Below are positions 10,621-19,028 of a stretch of DNA of 25,000 nucleotides, in pieces. A model generated the notes under the pieces. It did not search any database and was not told where the DNA came from. It worked only from the letters and a program-made list of their open reading frames with translations. The position numbers and the translations under genes are program-made. The stretch is from Chrysomallon squamiferum (lineage: Eukaryota > Mollusca > Gastropoda > Neomphalida > Peltospiridae), in the NCBI GenBank assembly GCA_012295275.1, contig CM022668.1, positions 2,692,989 through 2,717,988 on the forward strand, written 5' to 3'. The first letter of the stretch is position 1. Each line of letters starts with the position of its first letter.

Positions 10621-10625
10621 TTCAG

Positions 10626-10661
10626 AGTAATGACACGTTGAAAAGACATCAGTCCACATCT
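10626..10661 (+). CDS. Tensin coding exon 2 (12-codon micro-exon, residues 55-66)
   Basis: A 36-nt exon reading SNDTLKRHQSTS, framed by a strong acceptor (T-rich tract, ttttcag) and a consensus donor gtaagt. Phase is 0 at both ends, so it can be skipped without changing frame, which makes it a natural cassette exon in the N-terminal linker. The Ser/Thr and basic residues suggest a small phosphorylatable insert; that is inference. It is too short to be detected by ORF length and rests on splice signals and phase compatibility with both neighbours. Confidence 0.65.
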
Positions 10662-10769
10662 GTAAGTAAAAAACTTGTTTAAATTATCTGTTTTTATTTA
10701 CTTCTTGTACATTTCTGTAGTGATGTTGATTTGGTCGTTTCATTCAAAACTGTTCATTTCCCTGCTTCT

Positions 10770-11225
10770 GTTTCTTACAGTCTGCCTTTCTCTCTTATTT
10801 TTTCTTTATCTCTAACTTTCTCTCTCATTCTTTGTTTTCTCTTTGTTTTGTTTTTTTTTCTCTCTCTCTTCTATTGTCTTTCTGTGTCTATCTCTACATT
10901 TTTCTCTGTTTTTTTCTGACTCTCTATTTTATTCACTCTTTCTCTCTTTCACATAGCTCTTTTTTTTTTTTTTCTACCTGTTTTAAATGAACACACACAC
11001 ACACACACACACATCCATTAAAATATTCCTATTAAAAAAAAAATATTTAACACTATAAAATACTAGATATAGTAACTGTTAATTGTGTTAAATAATTAAG
11101 TCCATTGTTTTAAAAGTTGTTTACTTTCATTTACCAATTTGTCCATTCATTCATGTTTCTTTCATCCATTCATCCATCCATCTGTCCCTCACTTCATTCA
11201 TTTATTTCTTCACTCTTTCTTTCAG
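10770..11225 (+). repeat. Pyrimidine-rich intron 2 with TCTC, CA and TTCA/TCCA tracts
   Basis: Interrupted CT/TTTC tract (10775-10975), CA run (10988-11013) and CATTCATC/CATCCATC tract (11140-11185) leading into the exon 3 acceptor. Serine/phenylalanine-rich open frames here are artefacts. Confidence 0.85.
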
Positions 11226-11364
11226 CCACCAGTTTCCTCTCCAGGTTCTAAGCCAGGCGTCATGTCGAACCTGCGAGACATGATAAACCGAGGTCAGCAG
11301 GATCAAGTGATAGGTGAGGACGGGCTGGTTCTTGACCTCACCTACATCACCGAGAGGATCATTG
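11226..11364 (+). CDS. Tensin coding exon 3 (start of phosphatase-like domain, residues 67-112)
   Basis: Reads PPVSSPGSKPG at the start and DLTYITERII at the end; the last 15 residues are the hallmark start of the tensin PTP-like domain. The acceptor is a long pyrimidine run ending ctttcag at 11225. The donor is ATTG|gtaata at 11364/11365, phase 1, and the split codon G|CG restores Ala in IIAMSF with exon 4. Two internal ATG codons (VMSNL, DMINR) could serve as downstream starts for a short isoform lacking the exon 1 N-terminus. The donor merges seamlessly into a 550-bp AAT/AGT array, and the frame stays open through it until a stop at 11964-11966. Confidence 0.92.
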
Positions 11365-11708
11365 GTAATAACAGTAATAGTAATAGTAATAGTAGTAATA
11401 GTAGTAATAATAGTAATAGTAATAACAGTAATAGTAACAGTAATAATAATAGTAATAATAATAATAGTAATAGTAGTAATAATAATAATAATAGTAATAA
11501 TAATAATAATAGTAATAGTAATAATAATAATAGTAATAGTAGTAATAATAATAATAATAATAATATAGTAATAGTAGTAAAAATAATAATTGTAATAATA
11601 ATAATAATAGTAGTAGTAATAGTAATAATAGTAATAGTAATAATAGTAATAATAATAATAATAGTAATAATAATAGCAATAGTAATAATAATAGTAATAA
11701 TAGTAATA

Positions 11709-11739
<31 letters not shown>

Positions 11740-11746
11740 GTAGTAG

Positions 11747-11777
<31 letters not shown>

Positions 11778-11915
11778 GATAATAAAAATTATAATAGTAA
11801 TAATAATAGTAATAATATAGTAATAATAATAATAATAATAGTAATTGTAATAATAATAATAGTAATAGTAGTAATGATAGTAATAGTAGTAATAATAGTA
11901 ATAGTAATAATAAAT
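11365..11915 (+). repeat. AAT/AGT trinucleotide array starting at the exon 3 donor
   Basis: About 550 bp of AAT with interspersed AGT, beginning with the GTAATA of the donor itself. Until about 11565 the array is in the exon 3 frame as Asn/Ser codons, then slips to Ile/Val codons. The minus-strand poly-Leu/Tyr frame is an artefact. Confidence 0.97.
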
Positions 11916-11984
11916 ATAAATTTGAAAAAAATAATATCTTTATTGATGCATACTACAGAAAATTAAGAGAATTAAAAAACAAAT

Positions 11985-12390
11985 GTTTTATTTTGAGAAC
12001 ATTAACTGTATATAAAACTATCAGAATGTAGTTTTTTAGAACATTAACTGTATATAAAACTTCAAGTAGCTATTAAAAATAAATGTTTTATTTTTTAGAA
12101 CATTAACTGTATATAAAACTACAAGTAGCTATTACAGAATAAATAAGTTTTATTTTGAGAACATTAACTGTATATAAAACTACAAGTAGCTATTACAGAA
12201 GTGTAGTTTTTTTAGAACATTAACTGTATATAAAACTACAAGTAGCTATTACAGAATAAATAAGTGTAGTTTTTTAGAACATTAACTGTATATAAAACTA
12301 CAAGTAGCTATTACAGAATAAATAAGTATTTTTTTTAGAACATTAACTGTATATAAAACTTCAAGTAGCTATTACAGAATAAATAAGTGT
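11985..12390 (+). repeat. ~60-bp minisatellite, core GAACATTAACTGTATATAAA
   Basis: Units start at 11997, 12039, 12098, 12159, 12215, 12277 and 12338. Each carries ACTACAAGTAGCTATTACAG and a T run; the first two are shortened. Seven copies at high identity. Confidence 0.95.
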
Positions 12391-12660
12391 ATTAATTTGA
12401 CTGATTATTTATTTACTAATTTTTATTTGTCAAATATCACAAAAACAACACATATTAAATAACTAATTATTATAATTAACCTGTGATATAATTATTATAA
12501 TTAACTTATTATATAATTATTATAATTAACATATATAATTATTATAATTAACTTATGAAATAATTATTCTAATAAATTTATGTTATATTTATTATAATTA
12601 ACTTGTAAAGTCTTTATTGTATTAACGTATTATACTATTTCTAATATTTTTTTATTTTCT
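12391..12660 (+). repeat. AT-rich repeat of ATAATTATTATAATTAAC
   Basis: Four to six copies of ATAATTATTATAATTAACTT-like words between about 12460 and 12605. Strongly AT-rich and self-complementary. Confidence 0.8.
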
Positions 12661-12684
12661 AATTACAAAATTTAAACTTTTCAG

Positions 12685-12782
12685 CGATGTCCTTCATAGC
12701 TGAAGGTCATGACACTACTTACCGATTCAATTTGAAAGAGGTGACGAGAATGCTGAAAACCAAGCATGGTGATAAGTACTTG
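12685..12782 (+). CDS. Tensin coding exon 4 (residues 113-145)
   Basis: Reads AMSFIAEGHDTTYRFNLKEV and ends MLKTKHGDKYL. It corresponds to the tensin/PTEN segment with the pattern RxNLxEVxxMLKxKHGxxYL that packs around the phosphatase core. The acceptor is aaacttttcag and the donor is TTG|gtaagc, a strong consensus. It enters in phase 1 (two bases complete Ala113) and leaves in phase 0. Confidence 0.95.
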
Positions 12783-13433
12783 GTAAGCTGCTGTGTTTTA
12801 CAAAATGTGACCCCATACATCAAATCAAGTCTGAAGTCCAGATTCAGGCTTCTCAGCTAGCATAGAAAAAAATGTCATCATTTTCAAATTTTATTTTTTT
12901 GCCATAAAAAAAAAAAAAAAAGATCTCTATATATATTTATATAATGACTGTAATAAAAAAGATACATGAATTTTTAATGCTAAATATGGTTTTGATCCTA
13001 CAAGTACAGTCTTTTTTTTTTCTTTTTTTTTTGATAATTTATAAACTGGTTTTAAAGAAATATTTTTAGCCCGGTGAAAATACACAAAAACATTTTTTTC
13101 TTTTTATGAATTTATAATGTTAGAGAGGTTTTTAAATGAATTTTCTGAAGGCTAGACTGAAGAACATAGTGAAATTGCTTACAGTTTTTTTTATGATGAC
13201 ACATATTCATCTAGGCTTACTTTGCAAGCACACAGATTGTGGAGATGGGAGTGATATAAAAAAAAAAATGAAGCTTTTGACACAAAGAACATGAATAGTT
13301 GCATAACTGAGTACTTCAAAAACACAACTGTTTTAATGTAGAGGGTTACATACAGCTATGTCATTGTATAATGAAAAAATTCCCTGATTTCAACAGAAAA
13401 AAATAGTTTAAAAAACTCCAACTAAATAAAGGG
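12783..13433. other. Intron 4, unique part
   Basis: No gene seen. Homopolymer A and T runs (12906-12922, about 13012-13032, about 13257-13270) in otherwise unremarkable sequence. Confidence 0.6.
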
Positions 13434-13599
13434 ACACACACACACACAAACCCACACACACACACACACACAAATACACACACACAAACACACACACACA
13501 CACACAAACACATACACACACCCTCACACAAAAACACACACACATACACACACACACAAATCAAAACACACACACACAAATACAAACACACACACACAG

Positions 13600-13628
<29 letters not shown>
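13434..13628 (+). repeat. CA microsatellite
   Basis: Interrupted CA array of about 195 bp. The minus-strand Cys/Val frame is repeat translation. Confidence 0.95.
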
Positions 13629-13632
<4 letters not shown>

Positions 13633-13748
13633 TCTATAAATTATACATTCTTGTTTGTGCTGTGTCATGCTGAAATTATTAAGCGTAATAAAAAACGCTT
13701 TGTATGTGAAAAAGATGAAAGAGGATTCTGTAATCCACACAATGTGTT

Positions 13749-13791
13749 CTCAGCTCCTGTAGGGCTTGTAATTAATACCACAGGAGCTTAG
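13749..13791 (+). other. 12-bp inverted repeat (hairpin) in intron 4
   Basis: CTCAGCTCCTGT (13749-13760) and ACAGGAGCTTAG (13780-13791) pair at 11 of 12 positions around a 19-base loop. It sits in a small higher-complexity island (13690-13900). Confidence 0.55.
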
Positions 13792-14079
13792 GAAGGAGTG
13801 TTTGTGGGTGGGCAGGTGGGGGAGGGGTTTGAACCTGCTGTCTGTTAATGATGAAATTAATTTTACACTGAATTCCTGTTTGTCACAGATAGGGGTGTCT
13901 GTAATTGAAAACCAGAAAAAAAAACAACTAAATCATCCTAAAATACACCACCAAAACACCCATATCCCCCACCCACCTAAAACCTTCCTGATATCCATCA
14001 GTTGAGCAGTTTTTCAAGTACAGGAAATAAGTGCTATAGCAAACATGTTTTTTTTTTCTTTTTCAAGATTTTATTCATT

Positions 14080-14225
14080 CATTCAGTTACCTGTTTATAT
14101 ATTCACTTGTTTATTTGTTTATTACTTTATTATTTTATTTGTTTATTTATTTATTTATTTGTTTTATTTATTTTATTTATTTTTTCATTCTTTTATTTAT
14201 TTATTTATTTATTTATTTATTTTGT

Positions 14226-14256
<31 letters not shown>

Positions 14257-14260
14257 TTTC
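14080..14260 (+). repeat. ATTT tetranucleotide array ending in the exon 5 acceptor
   Basis: TTTA/TTTG repeats run directly into ttatttcag of exon 5. Phe/Leu/Ile/Tyr open frames are artefacts. Confidence 0.95.
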
Positions 14261-14262
14261 AG

Positions 14263-14313
14263 GTATTAAACATTTCTGAAAAACACAGTGATCTCTCTAA
14301 AATGCATACAAAG
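14263..14313 (+). CDS. Tensin coding exon 5 (17 codons, residues 146-162)
   Basis: Reads VLNISEKHSDLSKMHTK, the counterpart of the tensin segment LFNLSERxxDITKLHxK between the strand after KYL and the WPD loop. Phase 0 on both sides. The acceptor is ttatttatttcag, and its pyrimidine tract is simply the end of an ATTT tetranucleotide array. The donor AAG|gtttgt is moderate. Skipping would delete 17 residues of the phosphatase fold without a frameshift. Confidence 0.93.
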
Positions 14314-14439
14314 GTTTGTAATACTTAGTACAACATTTTATAACAATGTACACTTTAATTCTGTAATTTTTTTATTTTAAATATTATTCTATAAACTTCC
14401 ATTAAACACATATATGAATTTATTGTAAAATTTTGTAAA

Positions 14440-14870
14440 ACATAAATTAAAATATAATGTTGAATAAATTATAATAAAATTATTTGTTTTTTTTATAGAT
14501 AAATTGTATAAATAAATACATTGTATATAACTATTGTATTTGACTGATTTGTAAGTAATTGTTTGTTTAAATATATTGTATTTTATAAAAAAACTGTTGA
14601 TTAAGTTTCTTTAAAATATTTGTATAAAACTATTGTATTTGAGACTGAGTTTGTATAGTATTTGTAAATGTAAAACACTGTTGTATAAAAGTATTGTATA
14701 AAAATGTAAAAGTATTATATAAAAATGTTGTATAAACGTATTGTAAACTAAAAAGTTTTATAAAAGTATAAAATTTGTTAAAAGTATTGTGTAAAACTGT
14801 TGTATAAAAGTATTGTATAAAAGTATTGTATAAAACGATTGTATAAAGCTATTGTACAAAGCTGTTGTGT
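14440..14870 (+). repeat. Degenerate TATTGTATAAAA array in intron 5
   Basis: Words TTGTATAAAA, AGTATTGTATAAAA and ACTATTGTATTTGA recur irregularly, densest at about 14690-14860, and abut the exon 6 acceptor. No fixed period is clear. Confidence 0.8.
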
Positions 14871-14875
14871 TTCAG

Positions 14876-15063
14876 ATTAAGGAGTTTGGCTGGCCTGATC
14901 ACCTGGCTCCTCCTCTTGAACGTCTGTGCAGCATCTGCAAGTCAGTCGACTCCTGGCTCAACGCTGACCCCCTCAACGTTGTCGTACTCCACTGCAAAGG
15001 TGGGAAGGGCAGACTGGCCAACGTCATCGCAGCCTACATGCACTACAGCAACATCTGTGCAAG
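14876..15063 (+). CDS. Tensin coding exon 6 (WPD loop and P-loop, residues 163-225)
   Basis: Carries the active-site elements: [13 protein letters not shown] (165-177), [14 protein letters not shown] (188-201), then the P-loop [10 protein letters not shown] (201-210) and [10 protein letters not shown]. Catalytic candidates are Asp170 (WPD loop), Cys202 (nucleophile) and Arg208. Lys203 and Lys206 match the two PTEN P-loop lysines that recognise inositol phosphates. Leu209 and Ala210 replace the Thr-Gly that follows Arg in PTEN, so activity may be reduced. The acceptor is ttgtgtttcag and the donor AAG|gtgggt, leaving in phase 2. This is the most diagnostic exon in the window. Confidence 0.97.
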
Positions 15064-15099
15064 GTGGGTAAAAGAAAACAATCTGTACTGTTTTAAATG

Positions 15100-15359
15100 T
15101 TAAACTATGTTGCCTAGCAACATCTGTCATAAATTACAATTGTTTCTATGTCAGTATTAATGACTAATGTAGTTTTAAATGGACAGATGGATGGACAGTT
15201 TGTCATAAGGAGATGGATTAGGATCATGTTATTTAATTTGTATATTAAGAGTGCTTTGATTTTTTCATGGTCAAAGGGAGATAACTACTTCTGTTATTAT
15301 GCCTCAAACGCTCTTACTCAGATTACAGTTGTTTTAACACTGTGCAGAAGTTTTTGTTA

Positions 15360-15396
<37 letters not shown>

Positions 15397-15497
15397 TATT
15401 ACTATTATTACTATTATTATTATTCAAAAAGTTTTACCTTTTTCATAAAAAGTAAAGTTTCTTAATTGTATTTGTTTAGTTATTACTTAGCTGTTAC
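15100..15497 (+). other. Intron 6 first half, with ATT microsatellite
   Basis: Unique sequence, then an ATT/ACT array (15355-15424). No exon signals. Confidence 0.8.
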
Positions 15498-15512
15498 TTC
15501 ATTCATTCATTC

Positions 15513-15543
<31 letters not shown>

Positions 15544-15661
15544 TTTTCATTATTGACTTATTTATTTACTTATTTATTTACTTATTTATTTATTTATTTA
15601 CTTATTTATTTACTTATTTATTTATTTATTGATCTATTTATTTGTTTATTTATTTGTTTGT

Positions 15662-15692
<31 letters not shown>

Positions 15693-15791
15693 TCTATTTA
15701 TTTGTTTATTTATTTGTTTATTTGTTTGTTTGTTTGTTTGTTTGTTTGTTTGTTTGTTTGTTTGTTTATCTATTTGTTTGTTTGTTTGTTT
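15498..15791 (+). repeat. TTTA/TTTG array ending in the exon 7 acceptor
   Basis: Blocks of TTTA, then TTTG, with CTTA and TCTA interruptions; the final TTTG units supply the pyrimidine tract of exon 7. Confidence 0.97.
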
Positions 15792-15794
15792 CAG

Positions 15795-15878
15795 TGCTGA
15801 TGGGGCACTTGACAGGTTTGCAATGAAGAGGTTTTATGATGACAAACTTGGAGGCATTTCACAACCGTCACAACGTCG
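15795..15878 (+). CDS. Tensin coding exon 7 (end of phosphatase-like domain, residues 225-253)
   Basis: Reads [18 protein letters not shown], then [10 protein letters not shown], the strongly conserved tensin stretch [18 protein letters not shown]...QPSQRRYV. It enters in phase 2 (AG|T gives Ser225) and leaves in phase 2 (CG|G gives Arg253) at donor CG|gtatgt. The acceptor gtttgtttcag is the terminal unit of a TTTG/TTTA array about 290 bp long. Confidence 0.97.
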
Positions 15879-16076
15879 GTATGTACAGCAACCTACAAAC
15901 AACAACAACATCATTATGTACAACATTGTTTCAACATACACTATATTCAACAACATCGTGTACAATATCATTCAACATGCATTTCATTTTCTTTCTAGTT
16001 TCTTAAACTGAAAGTCACAAGTTCATATCTTGACAATGGGCTTGATGTAATTATTTATATCATTCCACACAAACAC

Positions 16077-16078
16077 AT

Positions 16079-16121
<43 letters not shown>

Positions 16122-16428
16122 TTCTTTAATTAATTAATTTATTTATTTATTTAACTATTTATTTATTTAGTTATTTATTTAACTATTTATTTATTTATTT
16201 TTTAATTTATTTATTCTTTAATTAATTAATTAATTAATTTGTTTATTTATTTATTTAATTAATTATAATTAATTTATTTATTATTTATTTAACTATTTAT
16301 TTATTTCTATTTATTTATGTATTTATTTATTTATTTAATTAATATTAATTAATTTAATTATTTATTTGTATATTTATTTATTTATTTATTTATATTAATT
16401 AATTAATAATTTACTAATTGATTTATTT
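16077..16428 (+). repeat. TTTA/TTAA array ending in the exon 8 acceptor
   Basis: Tetranucleotide TTTA with TTAA patches fills the second half of intron 7 up to gatttatttcag. A 30-40 bp higher-order pattern (TTTATTTAACTATTTATTTA) repeats two or three times. Confidence 0.95.
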
Positions 16429-16431
16429 CAG

Positions 16432-16605
16432 GTATGTTCACTACTTTGCTGGGTTGCTCTCGGGTGCTATCAAAATCAACAGTAACGCCCTCTACCTGCA
16501 TCACATCCTCATCCACGGCGTACCCAACTTTGACACGAAGGGCGGGTGTCGCCCCTACATCAAAGTCTACCAGGGGATGCAGCCCATCTTCACCTCGGGC
16601 GTCTA
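16432..16605 (+). CDS. Tensin coding exon 8 (PTP-C2 junction, residues 253-311)
   Basis: Reads [19 protein letters not shown], then [24 protein letters not shown] and MQPIFTSGV. It covers the interdomain helix (YFxGLLSGxIKxN) and the first strands of the PTEN-type C2 domain, which supports membrane binding without calcium ligands (family knowledge). The acceptor is gatttatttcag at the end of an ATTT/TTAA array. The donor is TA|gtgagt in phase 2, the split codon TA|C giving Tyr311 in the conserved TSGVYN. Reading past the donor meets a TAG at once, so intron retention here would truncate in C2. Confidence 0.97.
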
Positions 16606-16610
16606 GTGAG

Positions 16611-16935
16611 TGCTGTTGTTGTAGTTGCTGTTGTCATCATCATCATTGTTGATTTAGTTGTTGTTGCTGCTGTTGTAATAGCTACTGTTATAGGCATCAT
16701 CATCATCATCATCATCATCATCATTGTTGTTGTTATGCTGTTGTCGTAATGTTGCTTCATTTTGCCGTTGCTGTTGTTAATGTAGTTTGTTTGTACAGCT
16801 AATGTTAACATCGTCATTGTAGTTGTTGTTGTAATTGTTGTAGTTGTTTTGTCATCATCACCAATGCTATTTCTACATTTTCTTTCTTGTTACTGCTGCT
16901 GTTGTTTTTGTCTGATTGATTATTATTATTGCTGT
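16611..16935 (+). repeat. GTT/CAT trinucleotide patches after the exon 8 donor
   Basis: GTTGTT, GCTGTT and a CATCAT run (16696-16722) begin within a few bases of the donor gtgagt. Confidence 0.9.
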
Positions 16936-17082
16936 TGCTGTTTAACATCTGTCACTGGTATGTGTTTGTATAAAACAGAAAAGTAAATATTTCCATGTCA
17001 AAGTAATTTGTGTCCTGACTGATGGTATTTTAGTATATCTACCTACATTGTCCAGTTTGTGAAACACATTACTCTACTCTAT

Positions 17083-17476
17083 CTGTACCCAGATCTGTGG
17101 TACACTCTGCTCCAGATCTGTTGTACATTGTTCCAGATCTGTGGTACACTGTTCCAGATATGTGTTACATTGTTCCAGATATGTGGTACACTGTTCCAGA
17201 TCTGTGGTACACTGTTCCAGATCTGTGGGTACACTGTTCCAGATCTGTGGTACACTGTTCCAGATGTGTGGTACACTGTTCCAGATCTGTGGTACACTGT
17301 TCCAGATCTGTTCCAGATCTGTGGTTCCAGATCTGTGGGTACACTGTTCCAGATCTGTGGTACACTGTTCCAGATCTGTGTGTACACTGTTCCAGATCTG
17401 TGGTACACTGTTCCATATCTGTGGTACACTGTTCCAGATCTGTGGGTACACTGTTCCAGATCTGTGGGTACACTGG
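17083..17476 (+). repeat. 21-bp minisatellite with AGATCT core, ~19 units
   Basis: The unit GTACACTGTTCCAGATCTGTG recurs about 19 times with 20-22 bp spacing; two shortened units lie near 17305-17330. The period of seven codons leaves frames open on both strands, producing spurious frames of over 100 codons. The core AGATCT is palindromic (BglII site). Confidence 0.97.
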
Positions 17477-17670
17477 TCTTTCTGCAGATTTCTAAAACTA
17501 TGGATACTCATAGCACTTATATAAAACAACACAGTCTTATCCTGTTCATGTTCATAACGTAAAAACTCACCCAAAGATGTGATTACAACTTCTAAAACCC
17601 ACATGAGTCATATTGACTGTTCTTGTATTCCACCTCGAGAGTAGAGTTTACTGTAAATTTTTAATTTTTT
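17477..17670. other. Intron 8 unique spacer
   Basis: Nothing notable seen. Confidence 0.5.
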
Positions 17671-18215
17671 AAATATTTGTAAATTATACATCAAGTCAAG
17701 TCTATGAATTAGGTGGGATAATTGTGTCTACATCAAAATTAATTACATTTTATTATTATTATTATTTTTTAATTATTATTTTTTTTTTGTATATATATAT
17801 ATATTTTTTTTTACTTTATGAAAACCACATGTAAAATTTTTATCTATGTTTATGCCATTGTCATAATTAATTACATATTCGTAGCTTGTTAATTACACCA
17901 GTATATTTTTACTTACCTTATGTCTGAAATCAGAATTTCTTACGTAGATTGTGAAATGCATTATGCTATCTATGATATATCTTTACCTAATTTTATATCT
18001 ATCTTTCAATTATTATTTAGTTTGTGAATTGCATCAAGCATGTTTTTTTTATATTTTTAACTTACCTTTATATCTATTTCTGAATTAATTGCATCATTTA
18101 GTTTATAAATTACATGAAATATTTGTATATAACGTTTTATCTGCTTCAGTGTCAGTGTCAAAATCAATTACATCATTTGGATTATAAATTACATTTACAC
18201 ACCCATATATTTCTG
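17671..18215 (+). repeat. Highly degenerate ~75-bp minisatellite
   Basis: The word TTAGTTTATAAATTACAT and variants start near 17881, 17944, 18017, 18098 and 18177 (spacings 63-81), each followed by a T-rich stretch and TTACCTTTATATCTAT-like words. Divergence is high. Confidence 0.6.
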
Positions 18216-18605
18216 TATCGCTTTACCTGTCCTGTATCATTTTACCTGTTCTCTGTCTAATTTATCATTTAATTTATTTCACATTGGCTGTTTGACATCT
18301 CTTCATCATGCATCGTTTAGTTCAGGGGTCTTTCCAACAAATCTTGTGTTCAGTGTGGGATATTACTTCTTTTTTTGTTTTTTCAAGATACAAAATTTTT
18401 AAGCTAAAATGTATTTTTCTTTAATGTAAGGGAGAAATTCTGGAGAAGGTGTTTTTTGGAAAAAGAGAGACAGATTATTTCTAGAAGTGGTAAATTAGGG
18501 ATTTTTCTTTGCTTTTTTTTTTGTTTTTTTTTTATTATTATTATTTTTTATTATTTTTCAAATGTTGAGAATGTATTATTCTCAGGTAAAGGAAATCTTG
18601 TGGGT

Positions 18606-18637
<32 letters not shown>

Positions 18638-19028
18638 AGAGAGAGGCTAAAAAAATTATTTCTATAGGGAATATGATGAATGTTTTTTTTCTAGCCTATT
18701 AGGAATGAGTGAAATGTTTTTTTTTTTTTCTCTAAGAAAGAGGAAGCAAGTATTTTAGGATGGGTGTTTTTGTTGAAAAAAAAGTAAGGAGATATTTTGA
18801 GTGCAGGGCTTGTTAATTTCTCTCTAACCTGCATTTTTGTTTGATTTATTTAAACTTTCTTCTCTTGATGTTTAATGCTGTAAAGTTATTTCATGAAGGA
18901 GATGTCAGGAATGTGGTTTATGGAAGAGATCTCAACCAAATGTAAAAGAATTTAGGAAAGATTAAAGCTAAAAGTATCCATTTATTGAAATATGCTGTAA
19001 GACAGAAAGCTTATCAATACAAAATAGC
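18216..19028 (+). other. T-rich intron 8 segment with poly-T runs
   Basis: Contains a 30-base T run (18607-18636) and several shorter ones, with loosely repeated words such as GAGAGA...AATTATTTCTA and GGGTGTTTTT. The long T run could be the poly-A tail of a minus-strand retroposon, but no element body or target-site duplication is evident. Confidence 0.5.

Noticed and set aside
10509-10625. Strong acceptor tttttcctgcag at 10520 as an alternative start of exon 2
   Set aside because: The extension carries stop codons in the phase required by exon 1.
11359-11679. Minus-strand poly-Leu/poly-Tyr frame
   Set aside because: Complement of the AAT/AGT array.
17059-17604. Open frames over 100 codons on both strands
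   Set aside because: Forced by a 21-bp tandem repeat without stops; the peptides are just the repeat unit.
18607-18636. 30-base T run as poly-A tail of a minus-strand retroposon
   Set aside because: No element body, internal promoter or target-site duplication seen nearby.
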